Shown here: positions 24,786-34,308 of the stretch, piece by piece | Numbering within the stretch: the stretch's first letter is position 1 | Layout: the number at the start of each line of letters is the position of its first letter | From: Salinirubrum litoreum | GTDB lineage: Archaea > Halobacteriota > Halobacteria > Halobacteriales > Haloferacaceae | DNA length: 64,000 nt | Assembly (NCBI RefSeq): GCF_020567425.1 | Contig: NZ_JAJCVJ010000002.1 | Span: 471,068-535,067 of the forward strand | Reading direction: 5' to 3' | The notes under the pieces: generated by a model | Database searches by the model: none | Told to the model about the DNA's origin: nothing | The model's input: only the letters and a program-made list of their open reading frames with translations | Made by a program: the position numbers and the translations under genes

Positions 24786-26267
24786 ATGGAGCCGAACGTC
24801 CTCCTCGTCGTCCTCGACAGCGTCCGGTCGGCCAACGCCTCGGTCGACGGCTACCCCGAACCGACGACACCCTTCCTCGACCGGTTCGCCGACTCGGCGA
24901 CCCACTACACGCAGGCGCGCTCGCCCGGATCGTGGTCTCTGCCGAGCCACACCTCCGTCTTCACCGGCCTGCACGTCGCCGAGCACCGCGTCACCGAACC
25001 GGATCACCGCCTCGAACCGGGCAACACCGTCTTCGAGGACCTCCAGTCGGCGGGCTACGACACCGCCGTCTTCTCCGAGAACCCGTGGCTCACGACGATG
25101 GACATGGGACTGGACGCCGGCTTCGACACCGTCGAGGGCGCACAGAACGTCCTCTTTCCGGAGGGGGCGAACCCGGTGGAGTTCACGGCCCGCGAGGGCC
25201 AGGGCCAGTACCGCGCGTTCCTCCGGTACTGTCTCGACCACGAACACCCCGCGAAATCGTTCGCAAACGGCGTGGCGAACAAACTCGCGTGGGACTTCCC
25301 GGCGCTCGTCCCGGACTCGCTCACCGCCTCCGCGCCCGCCGACGCCTACGTCGATCGGTTCCTCGACTGGCAGGCCGACCGTGACGACCCCTGGGCGGCC
25401 TGCGTCAACCTGATGGACGCCCACGCGCCCTACGAACCCCTGCCCGACCACGACCTGTGGGCCGACGACGCACTCCGGAGACACCAGCGCGACCTCGACA
25501 AACACGTCTGGTCGTTCCACGCGGGCGACGCCCCGTGGTGGCTCTGCCGAGCCTTCGAGGCGCTGTACGACGGGACGATCCGGCAGGCGGACGCCGCCGT
25601 CGAGAACCTCGTCCGGACGCTCGACGAACGCGGCGTCCTCGACGACACGCTGGTCGTCGTCACCGCCGACCACGGCGAGGGGTTCGGCGAGGTGGACCGC
25701 CTGAAGGGCACCCGCCTCGTCGGCCACGTCGAGGGCATCCACGAGCGCCAACTCCACGTTCCTCTGCTCGTGAAGCGTCCCGGCCAGCAGACCGGCGAGA
25801 CCGTCCGCGACCCCGCTACACTCACCAACTTCCCGGCGGTCGTCGAGTCGGTCAGAGACGCCCCCGAGACGACGACCAGCGACGACGCGCCGGCCACCTT
25901 CGCGGACGGCCCCGTCATCGCCTCCTCGCACGGACTGACCGAACCGAACATGGCACTCGCCGAGGAGTACTGTGACAGCGACGACCTCTGGCAGTTCCGG
26001 GGCGACATGCTGGCGGTGTACGAGTCGGCTGGCGATGACACAGCCGAGGGTGCCGTCGCGAAGTACGCGACGTGGGGTGACGAGGCAGTGACGGTCCGGG
26101 CGGTCGACGCCGAGACGAGTTACGTCCGGGCAGACGACGACGGCGGGCGAGTCGCCGACGTCTTCGACGACCTCGTGGACGCAGGTGTCCGCGGCGAGGG
26201 GACCGACGTGGACGACGTGGACGACGCGACGCGACAGCGACTCCGGGACCTGGGCTACGCCGAGTAG
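24786..26267 (+). CDS. Sulfatase / alkaline phosphatase superfamily hydrolase
   Basis: The protein has 493 residues starting MEPNVLLVVLDSVRSANASV, the metal-binding D11 block of sulfatases. The nucleophile region reads SWSLPSHTSVFTG (residues 49-61): Ser51 takes the formylglycine position and His55 replaces the usual Arg of C/S-x-P-S-R. VTADHGEGFGE near residue 294 gives the second metal site and HVPLLVKRPGQ follows. No signal peptide, so it is cytoplasmic or acts on lipid-linked glycans. Substrate (sulfate, phosphate or phosphonate ester) is uncertain. Confidence 0.85.
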   Translation: MEPNVLLVVLDSVRSANASVDGYPEPTTPFLDRFADSATHYTQARSPGSWSLPSHTSVFTGLHVAEHRVTEPDHRLEPGNTVFEDLQSAGYDTAVFSENPWLTTMDMGLDAGFDTVEGAQNVLFPEGANPVEFTAREGQGQYRAFLRYCLDHEHPAKSFANGVANKLAWDFPALVPDSLTASAPADAYVDRFLDWQADRDDPWAACVNLMDAHAPYEPLPDHDLWADDALRRHQRDLDKHVWSFHAGDAPWWLCRAFEALYDGTIRQADAAVENLVRTLDERGVLDDTLVVVTADHGEGFGEVDRLKGTRLVGHVEGIHERQLHVPLLVKRPGQQTGETVRDPATLTNFPAVVESVRDAPETTTSDDAPATFADGPVIASSHGLTEPNMALAEEYCDSDDLWQFRGDMLAVYESAGDDTAEGAVAKYATWGDEAVTVRAVDAETSYVRADDDGGRVADVFDDLVDAGVRGEGTDVDDVDDATRQRLRDLGYAE

Positions 26268-26307
26268 CCGGTGCCGTTTTCTCCCCGGCGACGCTACCTC
26301 GGGAGCG

Positions 26308-26847
26308 ATGCCGGAAACGCCCTCCACGCTCGTCGCCGCCGCGGACGCGACCTCCGAACTGCTGTACGCCGCGGGCAGTCTCCTCGCACTACTCGTCGGT
26401 GTCGTCGCTACTGCCGCCGGTCTCGTCGCCGGGGCCGGCGGCGACCTGGTCCCCGGCGCGATACTCCTCGTCGTCGGGGTCGCGTTCCTCCTGCTCGGTG
26501 CGGCCACGACCCGGCGCGGCCGACGACGCATCGCCCGCCGGCACGGGCCGACCGCGTTCGGGAGACGGCCGACCGTCGAGTCGCGGATCGTCCGTCCCGA
26601 GGAGTCGTTCGACGGCCGGTGTGTCCGCTGTGGCGCGTCGGTCGAGTCCGGCGCGGTCCGCCGGTACCGCGAAGAGACGCTCGTGGCCGGCGTCCCCCTC
26701 TACACCCACGAGACCGGCGAGAACGCCTACTGTCTCGACTGTGCACTCGACGAGTTCGGCGTGCGTGACGACACGACAGACACCGACGCCGACGCGCTCG
26801 ACGCACTGGCCGAGCGTGAGTCGGAGACGACGGAAGCGACTCAGTAG
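26308..26847 (+). CDS. Membrane protein with zinc-binding C-terminal domain
   Basis: The protein has 179 residues. Two hydrophobic helices (LLYAAGSLLALLVGVVATAAGLVAG, LVPGAILLVVGVAFLLLGAATT) are followed by an Arg-rich segment and a small domain with two Cys pairs: CVRCGASVESG and YCLDCALDEFG, a zinc-ribbon-like arrangement. The acidic tail has about 25 residues. It is probably a membrane-anchored zinc-ribbon protein. It follows the sulfatase by 41 bp and may be co-transcribed; it is convergent with rps2. Family unknown. Confidence 0.65.
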   Translation: MPETPSTLVAAADATSELLYAAGSLLALLVGVVATAAGLVAGAGGDLVPGAILLVVGVAFLLLGAATTRRGRRRIARRHGPTAFGRRPTVESRIVRPEESFDGRCVRCGASVESGAVRRYREETLVAGVPLYTHETGENAYCLDCALDEFGVRDDTTDTDADALDALAERESETTEATQ

Positions 26848-26905
26848 TCTGTCGGCGTCGTCACTCGCCGGCGAGCGACCGCAGAAGAACCGAAAGCGTC
26901 CGCCC

Positions 26906-27688
26906 TCAGATGTCCGCCTCGAAGTCTTCGAGGGCGTAGACGGTGTCGGCACCGCGGCGGTCGAGCGTCTCGTTGGCGAGCAGCCAGTAGACGACCGACA
27001 GGGCGCGGCGACCCTTGTTGTTGGTCGGGACGACCAGGTCGACGTTGCTGACCTGGTTGTTCGAGTCACACATGGCGATGACCGGGATGCCGACCGTGAT
27101 GGCCTCCTTGACCGCCTGCGCGTCCCCGATGGGGTCGGTGACGACGACGACGTCCGGTTCGATGTACCCGTTGTAGTCCGGGTTCGTCAGCGTGCCGGGG
27201 ATGAAGCGACCGGTCCGGGCGCGTGCCCCGACGGCCTCCGCGAACTTCTCGGCCGGGAACCGACCGTACTGCCGGGAGGAGGTGACGAGCACCTGCTCCG
27301 GGTCGTAGTTGGCGAGGAAGTCCGCCGCCGTCCGGATGCGGCTGTCCGTCTGGCTCACGTCGAGCACGTAGAGGCCGTCGGTCCGGACGCGGTGGATGAA
27401 CCGCTCCATGTCCTTCGTCTTCTGCTGGGTCCCGATGTGGACCCCCGCGCCGAGGTAGTCCTCGACGGGGATGAGGAGGTCTGCCTCGTCGTCCGGCATG
27501 ACGTCCTCGTCGAACATCGACTCCTCCTCGTCTTCTTCGGCCTCCGGGGCGGCCTCGTCGGCCGCCGCCTCGGCGGGCGCTTCCTCGGTCGTCTCGGCCG
27601 GCGTCTCCTCGGCGACGTCTTCGGTGGCCTCGTCGGCCACCGCCTCGGTCTCCTCGGGTTCCTCGGCCGCTGTCTCGTTCTCGCTCAT
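26906..27688 (-). CDS. rps2: Small ribosomal subunit protein uS2
   Basis: The protein has 260 residues. Residues 1-65 are an extremely acidic, Ala/Glu/Thr-rich extension seen in haloarchaeal S2. The conserved domain runs from [32 protein letters not shown] to [28 protein letters not shown] and SVVYWLLA. It binds 16S rRNA at the body-head junction. It is the last gene of the operon that starts at tRNA-Leu and overlaps enolase by four bases, an arrangement described in Haloarcula. Confidence 0.97.
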   Translation of the reverse strand: MSENETAAEEPEETEAVADEATEDVAEETPAETTEEAPAEAAADEAAPEAEEDEEESMFDEDVMPDDEADLLIPVEDYLGAGVHIGTQQKTKDMERFIHRVRTDGLYVLDVSQTDSRIRTAADFLANYDPEQVLVTSSRQYGRFPAEKFAEAVGARARTGRFIPGTLTNPDYNGYIEPDVVVVTDPIGDAQAVKEAITVGIPVIAMCDSNNQVSNVDLVVPTNNKGRRALSVVYWLLANETLDRRGADTVYALEDFEADI

Positions 27689-28890
27689 GTGGCGTCCTCC
27701 GCGATGCGGATGAGTTCGTTCAGCTTGGCGGTGCGCTCGCCGCCGACGGTCCCGGTCTTGATGAACGGGGCGTCGGTCGCGACGGCGAGGTGTGCGATGG
27801 TGGCGTCGGTGGTCTCGCCGGACCGGTGGGAGACGACGGCGTCGTAGCCGTTCCGGTTCGCCAGTTCGATGGCGTCGAAGGCGTCGGTCAGGGTCCCGAT
27901 CTGGTTCGGCTTGATCAGGATGGAGTTGGCCGCGCCGGCGTCGATACCGTCCTGCAGGCGGGCGACGTTCGTGACGAACAGGTCGTCGCCGCAGATGAGC
28001 GTCTGGTCGCCGACCCGGTCCGTCAACTCGGCGAAGCCCTCGTAGTCGTCCTCGTCCAGCGGGTCCTCGACGTAGGCCAGGTCGTACTCCTCGACCATGT
28101 CGGCCACGTAGTCGATCTGCTCGGCGGTGGACTTCACGTCGTCGCCGTAGACGTAGCCGTCTTCCTCGTCGTCGTACAACTCGGCGGCGGCCATGTCCAG
28201 CCCGAACTTGATCTCGAACCCGAGGTCGTCGGCCACGTCGGCGACGGCCTCCTCCATCAGGTCGAACGCTTCGGCGTCGGAGACCGGCGGTGCCCAGGCA
28301 CCCTCGTCGCCCTTGCCGGCGGGCAGGTCGCGCTCGTCGAGCAACTCGGAGACCCGACCGTGGACCTGCGCGTTGGCGAAGACGGCGTCGGAGACCGACG
28401 GCGCACCGACCGGTGCCGCGAGGAACTCCTGGATGTGGGTCGCCTCCTTGGCGTGCTCCCCGCCGCCGATGACGTTGCCCAGCGGGATCGGGAAGTTCTC
28501 GCCGCGGAACGCGCCGCCGAGGTGCTGGTACAGCGGCGCACCGAGCACGTCGGCACCGGCCTTCGCGGCGGCCATCGAGATGGCGACCGCCGAGTTCGCA
28601 CCGATCTCGGAGAAGTCGTCGGTGCCGTCTGCCGCGCGGAGCGCGCCGTCGACCGACCGCTGGTCGCCGGCGAACGCCTCGTCGACGAGCCGCGGGATGG
28701 CGTGTTTCCGGGCGGCCGCGATGGCCTCCGACGGCGGCAGTTCGAGCGCCTCGTACTCGCCGGTACTCGCACCCGAGGGTGCGGCCGCGCGGCCAAAGCC
28801 GCCGGACTCGGTGAGCACGTCCGCCTCGACGGTGGCGTTGCCGCGCGAGTCGAGGATGCGGCGCAGTCGGACGCCGGTGATTCGGGTCAC
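27685..28890 (-). CDS. eno: Enolase
   Basis: The protein has 401 residues; it interconverts 2-phosphoglycerate and phosphoenolpyruvate. Signature regions present: [14 protein letters not shown], the substrate loop [12 protein letters not shown], the catalytic segment [13 protein letters not shown], the lysine block [15 protein letters not shown] and [18 protein letters not shown]. The start is GTG 28890, which overlaps the rpoK stop (GTGA). Enolase within the ribosomal S9 operon is a known haloarchaeal feature. Confidence 0.97.
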   Translation of the reverse strand: MTRITGVRLRRILDSRGNATVEADVLTESGGFGRAAAPSGASTGEYEALELPPSEAIAAARKHAIPRLVDEAFAGDQRSVDGALRAADGTDDFSEIGANSAVAISMAAAKAGADVLGAPLYQHLGGAFRGENFPIPLGNVIGGGEHAKEATHIQEFLAAPVGAPSVSDAVFANAQVHGRVSELLDERDLPAGKGDEGAWAPPVSDAEAFDLMEEAVADVADDLGFEIKFGLDMAAAELYDDEEDGYVYGDDVKSTAEQIDYVADMVEEYDLAYVEDPLDEDDYEGFAELTDRVGDQTLICGDDLFVTNVARLQDGIDAGAANSILIKPNQIGTLTDAFDAIELANRNGYDAVVSHRSGETTDATIAHLAVATDAPFIKTGTVGGERTAKLNELIRIAEDAT

Positions 28891-29066
28891 TGTGCCCCCT
28901 CCCGTTTGACGGTGAAGGGCAGCACACCCCGGTCGTACTCCTCGGCGGCGATCAGGATCGGCTCGTTCTCGTCGGTGTCGATCAGGACCGGCGCGCCGTA
29001 CGACACCTGCAGGGCGCGTGCCCCGAGGATGCGGGCCTTCTCGTAGCGGTTGTAGCGTTGCATCAT
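28887..29066 (-). CDS. rpoK: DNA-directed RNA polymerase subunit Rpo6 (RpoK)
   Basis: The protein has 59 residues (58 if the second ATG at 29063 is used): [20 protein letters not shown], then [33 protein letters not shown]. The [12 protein letters not shown] core is the omega/Rpb6 motif that clamps the largest subunit. It is too short for common ORF cut-offs. The ATGATG start contains the TGA stop of rpoN, and its own stop overlaps the GTG of eno, so it is tightly coupled on both sides. Confidence 0.95.
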   Translation of the reverse strand: MMQRYNRYEKARILGARALQVSYGAPVLIDTDENEPILIAAEEYDRGVLPFTVKREGAQ

Positions 29067-29257
29067 TGGTACGGAGAGACGACGTCGACGAGGTCCTTGT
29101 GCGAGACCATCATGCGGCGACAGCAGTGACGGTCGACCCCGAGGTCGTCGAGGACCTCGCCGGGGTCCTCGTCCCCCTCGCGGGCGCGAGCACGGAACTC
29201 CTCCCAGTGTTCACCGATGACGTTGCCGCAGGTGAAACACCGGACTGGAATCATCAT
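29063..29257 (-). CDS. rpoN: DNA-directed RNA polymerase subunit Rpo10 (RpoN)
   Basis: The protein has 64 residues: [21 protein letters not shown], with the zinc site CxxC (C7-C10 counting the first Met) and the C-terminal [21 protein letters not shown]. This is the atypical CX2C...CC zinc bundle of Rpb10. It is essential for RNA polymerase assembly. ATG 29257 or 29254 may be used. It lies 12 bp after the rps9 stop. Confidence 0.96.
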   Translation of the reverse strand: MMIPVRCFTCGNVIGEHWEEFRARAREGDEDPGEVLDDLGVDRHCCRRMMVSHKDLVDVVSPYQ

Positions 29258-29269
29258 GGCGTGATCACC

Positions 29270-29668
29270 TCAGCGGTAGGACTTCTGGTAGCGGGCGCGC
29301 GCTCCAGGTCCGCCCCACTTCTTCGGCTCGGACTGGCGCACGTCGTTGACCAGCAGCGAGCGGTCGAACTCCATGTAGGCGTCGCGCAGTTCCGCGTCGT
29401 TCAGGTGCTGCACCAGTCCGCGCGCGACGGCGGTCCGGACGGCGTCCGCCTGTCCGGCGAAGCCGCCGCCGTTGACGCGCACGTCGATGTCGACCTGCGA
29501 GCGCAGGTCCTCGCCGGCGATGCGGAACGGTTCCAGCATCTTCAGGCGGGCGACCTCCGGCTCGGTCAGTTCGACCGGCTGGGAGTTGATACGCACTCGC
29601 CCCTCGCCGTCCTGCACGGTGGCGCGGGCGATGGCCGTCTTCTTCTTGCCGCTCGTGTTCGTTACCAT
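29270..29668 (-). CDS. rps9: Small ribosomal subunit protein uS9
   Basis: The protein has 132 residues starting [21 protein letters not shown] and ending [13 protein letters not shown], the universally conserved S9 C-terminus that reaches the P-site tRNA. The [23 protein letters not shown] and [21 protein letters not shown] blocks match archaeal S9. It overlaps rpl13 by seven bases, so translation is coupled. Confidence 0.97.
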   Translation of the reverse strand: MVTNTSGKKKTAIARATVQDGEGRVRINSQPVELTEPEVARLKMLEPFRIAGEDLRSQVDIDVRVNGGGFAGQADAVRTAVARGLVQHLNDAELRDAYMEFDRSLLVNDVRQSEPKKWGGPGARARYQKSYR

Positions 29669-30099
29669 GTGACGTTCGCTCCGAGGTTCTCGCTGATCTC
29701 GCCCAGCGAGATGAACTTGATGTTCGACAGTCGGTCCAGCGAGGTCTCGTCGAGTACCTCCGCGTCGTAGTCGTGGGGGTTGCCCACGTAGACGCGCACG
29801 TTCTCGAAGGCCTCGCGTCCGCGCGTCTCCTTGTACGGCACCATGCCGCGAATCGCGCGCTTGAAGATGCGGTCCGGACGCTTCGGGTAGTACGGCCCGC
29901 TGTCCGAGCCCACGTCGGCGCGCTTCCGGTAGACGCCCATCACGTCCTCGTCGGAGCCGGTGATGACCGCCTGTTCGGCGTTGACGACCGCGACCGTCTC
30001 GCCGGCGAGCGCGCGCTGGGCGACGTTCGAGGCGACACGACCCATGATGCAGTCGCGGGCGTCCACGACCACGTCGGCGTCGAACTCTGCCAGACTCAT
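29662..30099 (-). CDS. rpl13: Large ribosomal subunit protein uL13
   Basis: The protein has 145 residues. [40 protein letters not shown] and [40 protein letters not shown] are the conserved L13 blocks. It overlaps rpl18e (ATGA, four bases) upstream and rps9 downstream in the translation operon that begins at tRNA-Leu. Confidence 0.97.
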   Translation of the reverse strand: MSLAEFDADVVVDARDCIMGRVASNVAQRALAGETVAVVNAEQAVITGSDEDVMGVYRKRADVGSDSGPYYPKRPDRIFKRAIRGMVPYKETRGREAFENVRVYVGNPHDYDAEVLDETSLDRLSNIKFISLGEISENLGANVTW

Positions 30100-30449
30100 C
30101 GAATCACCCGCACGTTCGAACCCTCTGGGTTCTGTTCTGCGAACTCTTCGAGCGATACCGCGTCGCCCACCTGGTCGATCTTCTTCCGGGCGGTCCCGGA
30201 GAAGTCGACGGCGGCGACGGTGACGTTCTTCTCGAGCACACCGCTACCGAGCACCTTGCCGGGCACGACGACCGTCTCGTCGGCTTCGGCGTAGCGCTCG
30301 ATCCGGCCGAGATTGACCTCGGCATGGGTGCGCCGGGGCTTTGCCAGACGGTCGGCGACGTCCTGCCACACGTTGGCGTCGGACTCGCGCGAGACCGTCT
30401 TCAGCTCGGCGATGAGACCCTGAAGTCTCGGATTGGTCTTGCTACTCAT
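30096..30449 (-). CDS. rpl18e: Large ribosomal subunit protein eL18
   Basis: The protein has 117 residues: [63 protein letters not shown], then [28 protein letters not shown]. This is archaeal L18e (HL29 in Haloarcula). Its ATG lies only 26 bp from the 3' end of tRNA-Leu, so the mRNA is probably released by tRNA processing. Confidence 0.97.
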   Translation of the reverse strand: MSSKTNPRLQGLIAELKTVSRESDANVWQDVADRLAKPRRTHAEVNLGRIERYAEADETVVVPGKVLGSGVLEKNVTVAAVDFSGTARKKIDQVGDAVSLEEFAEQNPEGSNVRVIR

Positions 30450-30475
30450 GATGTAACCTCTCGGGAGAAACGGAA

Positions 30476-30560
30476 TGCAGGGAGCAGGATTTGAACCTGC
30501 GGACCTCTACAGGACAGCGCCCTGAACGCTGCGCCGTTGGCCTGACTTGGCTATCCCTGC
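30476..30560 (-). tRNA. tRNA-Leu (CAG)
   Basis: The minus strand GCAGGGATAGCCAAGTCAGG begins an 85-nt type-II tRNA. The anticodon loop reads TTCAGGG (anticodon CAG), followed by a long variable arm and T-arm GCAGG-TTCAAAT-CCTGC; the acceptor TCCCTGC pairs with the 5' end, discriminator A. No intron. A tRNA-Leu ahead of rpl18e is conserved in haloarchaea. Confidence 0.95.
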
Positions 30561-30732
30561 GCGCATTCCGTCGTACTGCCTGTCCCCTCAAACCACTTTC
30601 GATCCGACTGTCGTCCGTCACTCGGACCCACGTGTCGGTGTCCCGACGCGGCGCAGTCCGGCCGGTCGTGGCCGGGGTGGGCGAACGTCGGGGTGTGGTG
30701 TTGGGAGACATCTGTCTGTCTGTGTATCCGCG

Positions 30733-31482
30733 TCAGACTGCGACTTTCTCTCGTAGTTCGTCCGCGCGGAGTCCGATGGACTCGACCGCCCGGAGCACCA
30801 GTTCGTCGGCCGGCACGGAGCCGTCCGACTCGACGTGGAAGACGAACGCGTTCGGCACGTCCGTCACCGTGATCTCCTCGTCGGGGTACCGCGTCGTCAG
30901 ATCGTGGTCGAACTCGCTGGTCGGCACCAGGTCGCCGTCCTCGGTCTCGATGACGCCACGGAGGATGTTCGGCTCCGACTCCTCGAACTCGTCTGCGTCA
31001 CCGACGACCTCGACACGCTGGAGGTGTCGGTAGCCGACGGCCACGCCGCCCTGGTGTTTGGCGTGGTCCTTCCCGGTGTCGAGCACCGCGTCGGCCTCGA
31101 ACTCCAGCCGCTGGTCCTCTTTGAGTTCGATGATGGGGACGTGCTCGTCGGCTGGCTGGACGAGGTTGTCGGAACTCTCCAGATCGCCGGAGTAGGCCGT
31201 CGCCGGCCCCTGCACGTCCATCGCCAGCGTCACCTCGTCGCCGACCTCGTAGTCGTCGAGCGGCGTGGTGAGCGGGACGAGTCCCAGGCGGAGCGCGATC
31301 ATCTCGTCGAACATCACCGACGAGTTCTCCACGAACCGGACGGTGTCGATGGAGAGGGTGGGCACGTCTGCCACCATCGCGCGTCGGATGCCGTTGGCGA
31401 ACGCCGGCGTCAGCCCTCTGACGAGGAACCGCGTCTCGCGTTCGCCGCGTTCGATGAACTCGACCTCGAAGTCCTGACTCAT
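30733..31482 (-). CDS. rpoD: DNA-directed RNA polymerase subunit Rpo3 (RpoD)
   Basis: The protein has 249 residues. [59 protein letters not shown] is the Rpb3/alpha-like dimerisation domain. There are no cysteines in the insertion domain, so the [4Fe-4S] cluster of some archaeal Rpo3 proteins is absent here. It follows rps11 by one base and is the last gene of the rps13 operon. The next gene downstream is tRNA-Leu, 170 bp away. Confidence 0.97.
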   Translation of the reverse strand: MSQDFEVEFIERGERETRFLVRGLTPAFANGIRRAMVADVPTLSIDTVRFVENSSVMFDEMIALRLGLVPLTTPLDDYEVGDEVTLAMDVQGPATAYSGDLESSDNLVQPADEHVPIIELKEDQRLEFEADAVLDTGKDHAKHQGGVAVGYRHLQRVEVVGDADEFEESEPNILRGVIETEDGDLVPTSEFDHDLTTRYPDEEITVTDVPNAFVFHVESDGSVPADELVLRAVESIGLRADELREKVAV

Positions 31483-31483
31483 G

Positions 31484-31873
31484 TTAGAGGCGCATGTTCT
31501 TCGGCGCTCGGGTGCCGTCGTGCGGGATCGGGGTCACGTCCTCGATGCGACCGATCTCCAGTCCTGCACGAGCGAGCGCCCGGATCGTCGCCTGCGCGCC
31601 GGGACCGGGGGACTTGTTGCCGTTCCCACCGGGACCGCGCACGCGGACGTGGACGCCCTCGATACCTGCGGCCTTCACCTCGTCGGCGACGACTTCGGCC
31701 ATCTGCATGGCGGCGTACGGCGACGCCTCGTCGCGGTTCTGCTTCACGACCGTCCCGCCGGAGGACTTCGCGATCGTCTCCGCGCCGGTCTGGTCGGTGA
31801 CGGTGATCAGCGTGTTGTTGAACGACGCGTGGACGTGGGCGATGCCCCACTTGCCACCCTCTGCCTCGCTCAT
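31484..31873 (-). CDS. rps11: Small ribosomal subunit protein uS11
   Basis: The protein has 129 residues. [80 protein letters not shown] and the basic end RAPKNMRL are standard uS11 blocks. It overlaps rps4 by four bases. Confidence 0.97.
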   Translation of the reverse strand: MSEAEGGKWGIAHVHASFNNTLITVTDQTGAETIAKSSGGTVVKQNRDEASPYAAMQMAEVVADEVKAAGIEGVHVRVRGPGGNGNKSPGPGAQATIRALARAGLEIGRIEDVTPIPHDGTRAPKNMRL

Positions 31874-32397
31874 TGCTGACCCTCCGCGCGCTCAGGATGC
31901 AGGTCGTCCGCGAGCGGACTCGTCTCGTCGAAGGCGACGGTGCCCTCCAGCGCCGTCTCGATCTTCTGCGACGGGATGGTGACACGCGCGCCGTCGACCG
32001 TGACGTGGCCGTGGACGATGAACTGTCGCGCCTGCTTCGGCGTGTGGCCGAGGCCCTTGCGGTAGGCGACGGTCTGGAGACGTCGTTCGAGGACGTCCGT
32101 CACGTCGAGCGAGAGGATCTGGTCGATACCCTCCTCCTCGCTCAGGATGCCGTACCGCGTCAGGCGGGCGAGGAAGTCCGCGCCGAGTTCGTTGGCGCGG
32201 TCCGCGTCACCCTGTGCCTCGCCGAGCAGTCGGCGGGCCTCGCGGCGGTAGGAGCGAAGCTGGGACTGTGCGCGCCACAGTTCCTCCTTGTTCTTCAGGC
32301 CGTACCGACCCAGCAGGTCGGCCTCCTGTGCGATGCGCTCACCCTGGTAGGGGTGGTTCGGGGTCTCGTAGAACTTGGTGTTCTTGCCTGTCGCCAT
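31870..32397 (-). CDS. rps4: Small ribosomal subunit protein uS4
   Basis: The protein has 175 residues. The N-terminal helical part ([40 protein letters not shown]) and the S4 RNA-binding domain ([39 protein letters not shown]) are clear. Like other archaeal S4 it lacks the N-terminal zinc cysteines. Its ATG shares one base with the rps13 stop. Confidence 0.97.
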   Translation of the reverse strand: MATGKNTKFYETPNHPYQGERIAQEADLLGRYGLKNKEELWRAQSQLRSYRREARRLLGEAQGDADRANELGADFLARLTRYGILSEEEGIDQILSLDVTDVLERRLQTVAYRKGLGHTPKQARQFIVHGHVTVDGARVTIPSQKIETALEGTVAFDETSPLADDLHPERAEGQQ

Positions 32398-32918
32398 TAT
32401 TCCTCATCCCCTTCGGCCTCGGCGGCCTGTTCTTCCTTGATCGCCTCGACGTTGACGCCGATGGTCCCCTCGGTCCGCCCGGTGGACTTCGTGCGCTGGC
32501 CACGGACCTTCTGTCCGCGCTTGTGCCGGACGCCCTTGTAGGAGTTGATCATCTTCATCCGGTTGATGTCCTGCTGCCGGGTGAGGCTGAGTTCGTTGCC
32601 GATCTCGTGGGTCGTCTCCCCCGAGAAGAAGTCGTTGCGACGGTTCGTGAGCCACGCCGGCACGTCGTCGGCGAAGCTCTCGACCGCCTCTACGACGGCG
32701 TCGATCTCGTCGTCGTCGAGTCGTCCGAAGGTCGCGTGACGGTCCACGCCGGACTTCTCGGCGACGATACGTGCGGTTCGTTTGCCGATACCGTTCATGT
32801 CTGTGAGGCTTCGCTCGACCGACTTCGTGCCGTCGAGGTCGGTCTGGCCGATTCTGACGAAGTAGCGAAGGTTCTCGTCGTCCTCGGGTGCGTCGCCCTC
32901 TGGTTCTTCTGCACTCAT
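32397..32918 (-). CDS. rps13: Small ribosomal subunit protein uS13
   Basis: The protein has 173 residues. An acidic head of 15 residues precedes [41 protein letters not shown], the helix-hairpin-helix typical of S13, and [32 protein letters not shown]. An acidic 18-residue tail follows. The ATG is 20 bp from the tRNA-Ser 3' end, so tRNA and mRNA are likely co-transcribed. Order rps13-rps4-rps11-rpoD is the archaeal alpha-operon. Confidence 0.97.
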   Translation of the reverse strand: MSAEEPEGDAPEDDENLRYFVRIGQTDLDGTKSVERSLTDMNGIGKRTARIVAEKSGVDRHATFGRLDDDEIDAVVEAVESFADDVPAWLTNRRNDFFSGETTHEIGNELSLTRQQDINRMKMINSYKGVRHKRGQKVRGQRTKSTGRTEGTIGVNVEAIKEEQAAEAEGDEE

Positions 32919-32938
32919 GACTGGCTGGTAAGTTCGAG

Positions 32939-33021
32939 CGTTGCGGCGGGGATTCGAACCCCGGAGGCATGACGCCACTGAGTTAGCAACCCAGCGCCTT
33001 GGGCCACTTGGCTACCGCAAC
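32939..33021 (-). tRNA. tRNA-Ser (GCT)
   Basis: Minus strand GTTGCGGTAGCCAAGTGGCC begins an 83-nt type-II tRNA. The anticodon stem CTGGG/CTCAG encloses TTGCTAA (anticodon GCT). A variable arm and T-arm CGGGG-TTCGAAT-CCCCG follow, and the acceptor CCGCAAC pairs with the 5' end (discriminator G). No intron. A possible promoter (CTTAAG, minus strand) is at 33119-33124. Confidence 0.95.
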
Positions 33022-33258
33022 CCTGTGTTCTGGTTGTCGCGTGTGTACTGTCGCCCGTGCGGACTCGGGAGTCGGTCCCCCTACAGCGTATTGCGTCCGA
33101 GACAAAACGGGGGCTGTACTTAAGCATCACGGAAGGGCCGGCGGCGTGTGAAAGCACCGCACGACGGGTAGATCGGCCGATTTCGGCCGTCGACGGACGG
33201 TCGCCGACGGCCACGTCGTCGCCGCGAACCGGGCTCGTGTCGTGTCGATGCCACAACG

Positions 33259-33264
33259 CTTATT
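33259..33264 (+). promoter_or_regulatory. TATA-like box deciding the start of the 33289 gene
   Basis: CTTATT ends 24 bp before ATG 33289, the usual TATA-to-start distance, so the transcript should begin at that ATG and exclude the upstream in-frame ATG 33271. Confidence 0.4.
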
Positions 33265-33288
33265 CGACTCATGGAACCCGTGCTCGGT

Positions 33289-34284
33289 ATGTCGGTCCTC
33301 GACTCCTCGCTCGACAGCCGCCGACTCCTCCGTGGCGCGCTCCCGGCCAGCCTGCTGGTCGCGGTCGCCTCCACCGTACTCGCGCTCCTCAGGGCACTCC
33401 CGACGGGCGATCCGACCGAGTTGCTCGGCGTGTCGCCCGCCCCCGTCGCGTTCGGGGTGCTCCTCTCGACCGTGACGACGGTTCCGTTCCTGCTCGCGCT
33501 CCTGGTGGTCGTCACCACCCCGTCCCGGCGGGTCGCCGCCGCCGGTGCCGGCCTCGTCTACGCGGTCGACCTCGTGGCGGTCGTCGCCGGTCGAAGCCTC
33601 CTGTCTCGCGGGGCAGGTCTCGACGTCGCCGTCCTCGCTCTCCCGCTCCCCCGCGCCGTCACCGTGCTCGCGGTCGCCACGGCGGTCTGGCTGGCCTACC
33701 ACGGCGGCACCGAGCGACTTCACGCGGTGGTCGGCGGCGTGCCACCGCATCCCTTGTTCGCGCAGATCGCCGACCATCGACTCGGGCCGGGTCTCACACT
33801 CCAGCGTGGACTCCTCGCCGCAGGGGTCGCCGGTCTCGTCGGTGCCGGCGGGCTGGTGGTCGCGGGCGGACTGTACGACCTCCTCACTGCGGTCGGGGGA
33901 CTCGGAGCTCCCGGCTCACCCAGCATCACCTTCTCGGAGAGTGGACTCCGCGAAGTCGGCATCTCGCTCGCACGACTCCCGGTGCGGTGGCTGATCGAGG
34001 CGTCGGTCCTGCTCGCGGTCCTGTTCGTCGCCGGTCCCCGGTGTTCGCCACGGGACCTGCTGAAAGGGCTCGGTCTGCTGGTCGCTGTCCGGTCGGCGGT
34101 GATCCTCGTACCGGCGTTCCTCCCGCCGTTCGAGCCGGTCTTCCTCCTCGGTCCTCGGGGGCCGCTGGTGGCCGCGCTCCCCGACGTGATCCTCCTCGTC
34201 GGGATCGCCTTCGCGGTTCGGCTGAGCGAGTCCGGCAGCCCGGAGTCACCGGTCGACCAGCCGACCGCGACCGCCGACAGTTAA
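33289..34284 (+). CDS. Unknown multi-pass membrane protein
   Basis: The protein has 331 residues from ATG 33289 (MSVLDSSLDSRRLLRGALPA); ATG 33271 would add six. About eight hydrophobic helices are visible, starting with ASLLVAVASTVLALLRAL and ending with ALPDVILLVGIAFAVRL. A short amphipathic cytoplasmic loop (HGGTERLHAVVGGVPPHPLFAQIADHRLGPG) lies in the middle. No transport or catalytic motif is recognised. It is followed 24 bp later by the uracil-DNA glycosylase gene on the same strand, so co-transcription is possible, but a shared role is not obvious. Confidence 0.7.
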   Translation: MSVLDSSLDSRRLLRGALPASLLVAVASTVLALLRALPTGDPTELLGVSPAPVAFGVLLSTVTTVPFLLALLVVVTTPSRRVAAAGAGLVYAVDLVAVVAGRSLLSRGAGLDVAVLALPLPRAVTVLAVATAVWLAYHGGTERLHAVVGGVPPHPLFAQIADHRLGPGLTLQRGLLAAGVAGLVGAGGLVVAGGLYDLLTAVGGLGAPGSPSITFSESGLREVGISLARLPVRWLIEASVLLAVLFVAGPRCSPRDLLKGLGLLVAVRSAVILVPAFLPPFEPVFLLGPRGPLVAALPDVILLVGIAFAVRLSESGSPESPVDQPTATADS

Positions 34285-34308
34285 GCGGACGCGGCCCTCC
34301 GTTCGGGC

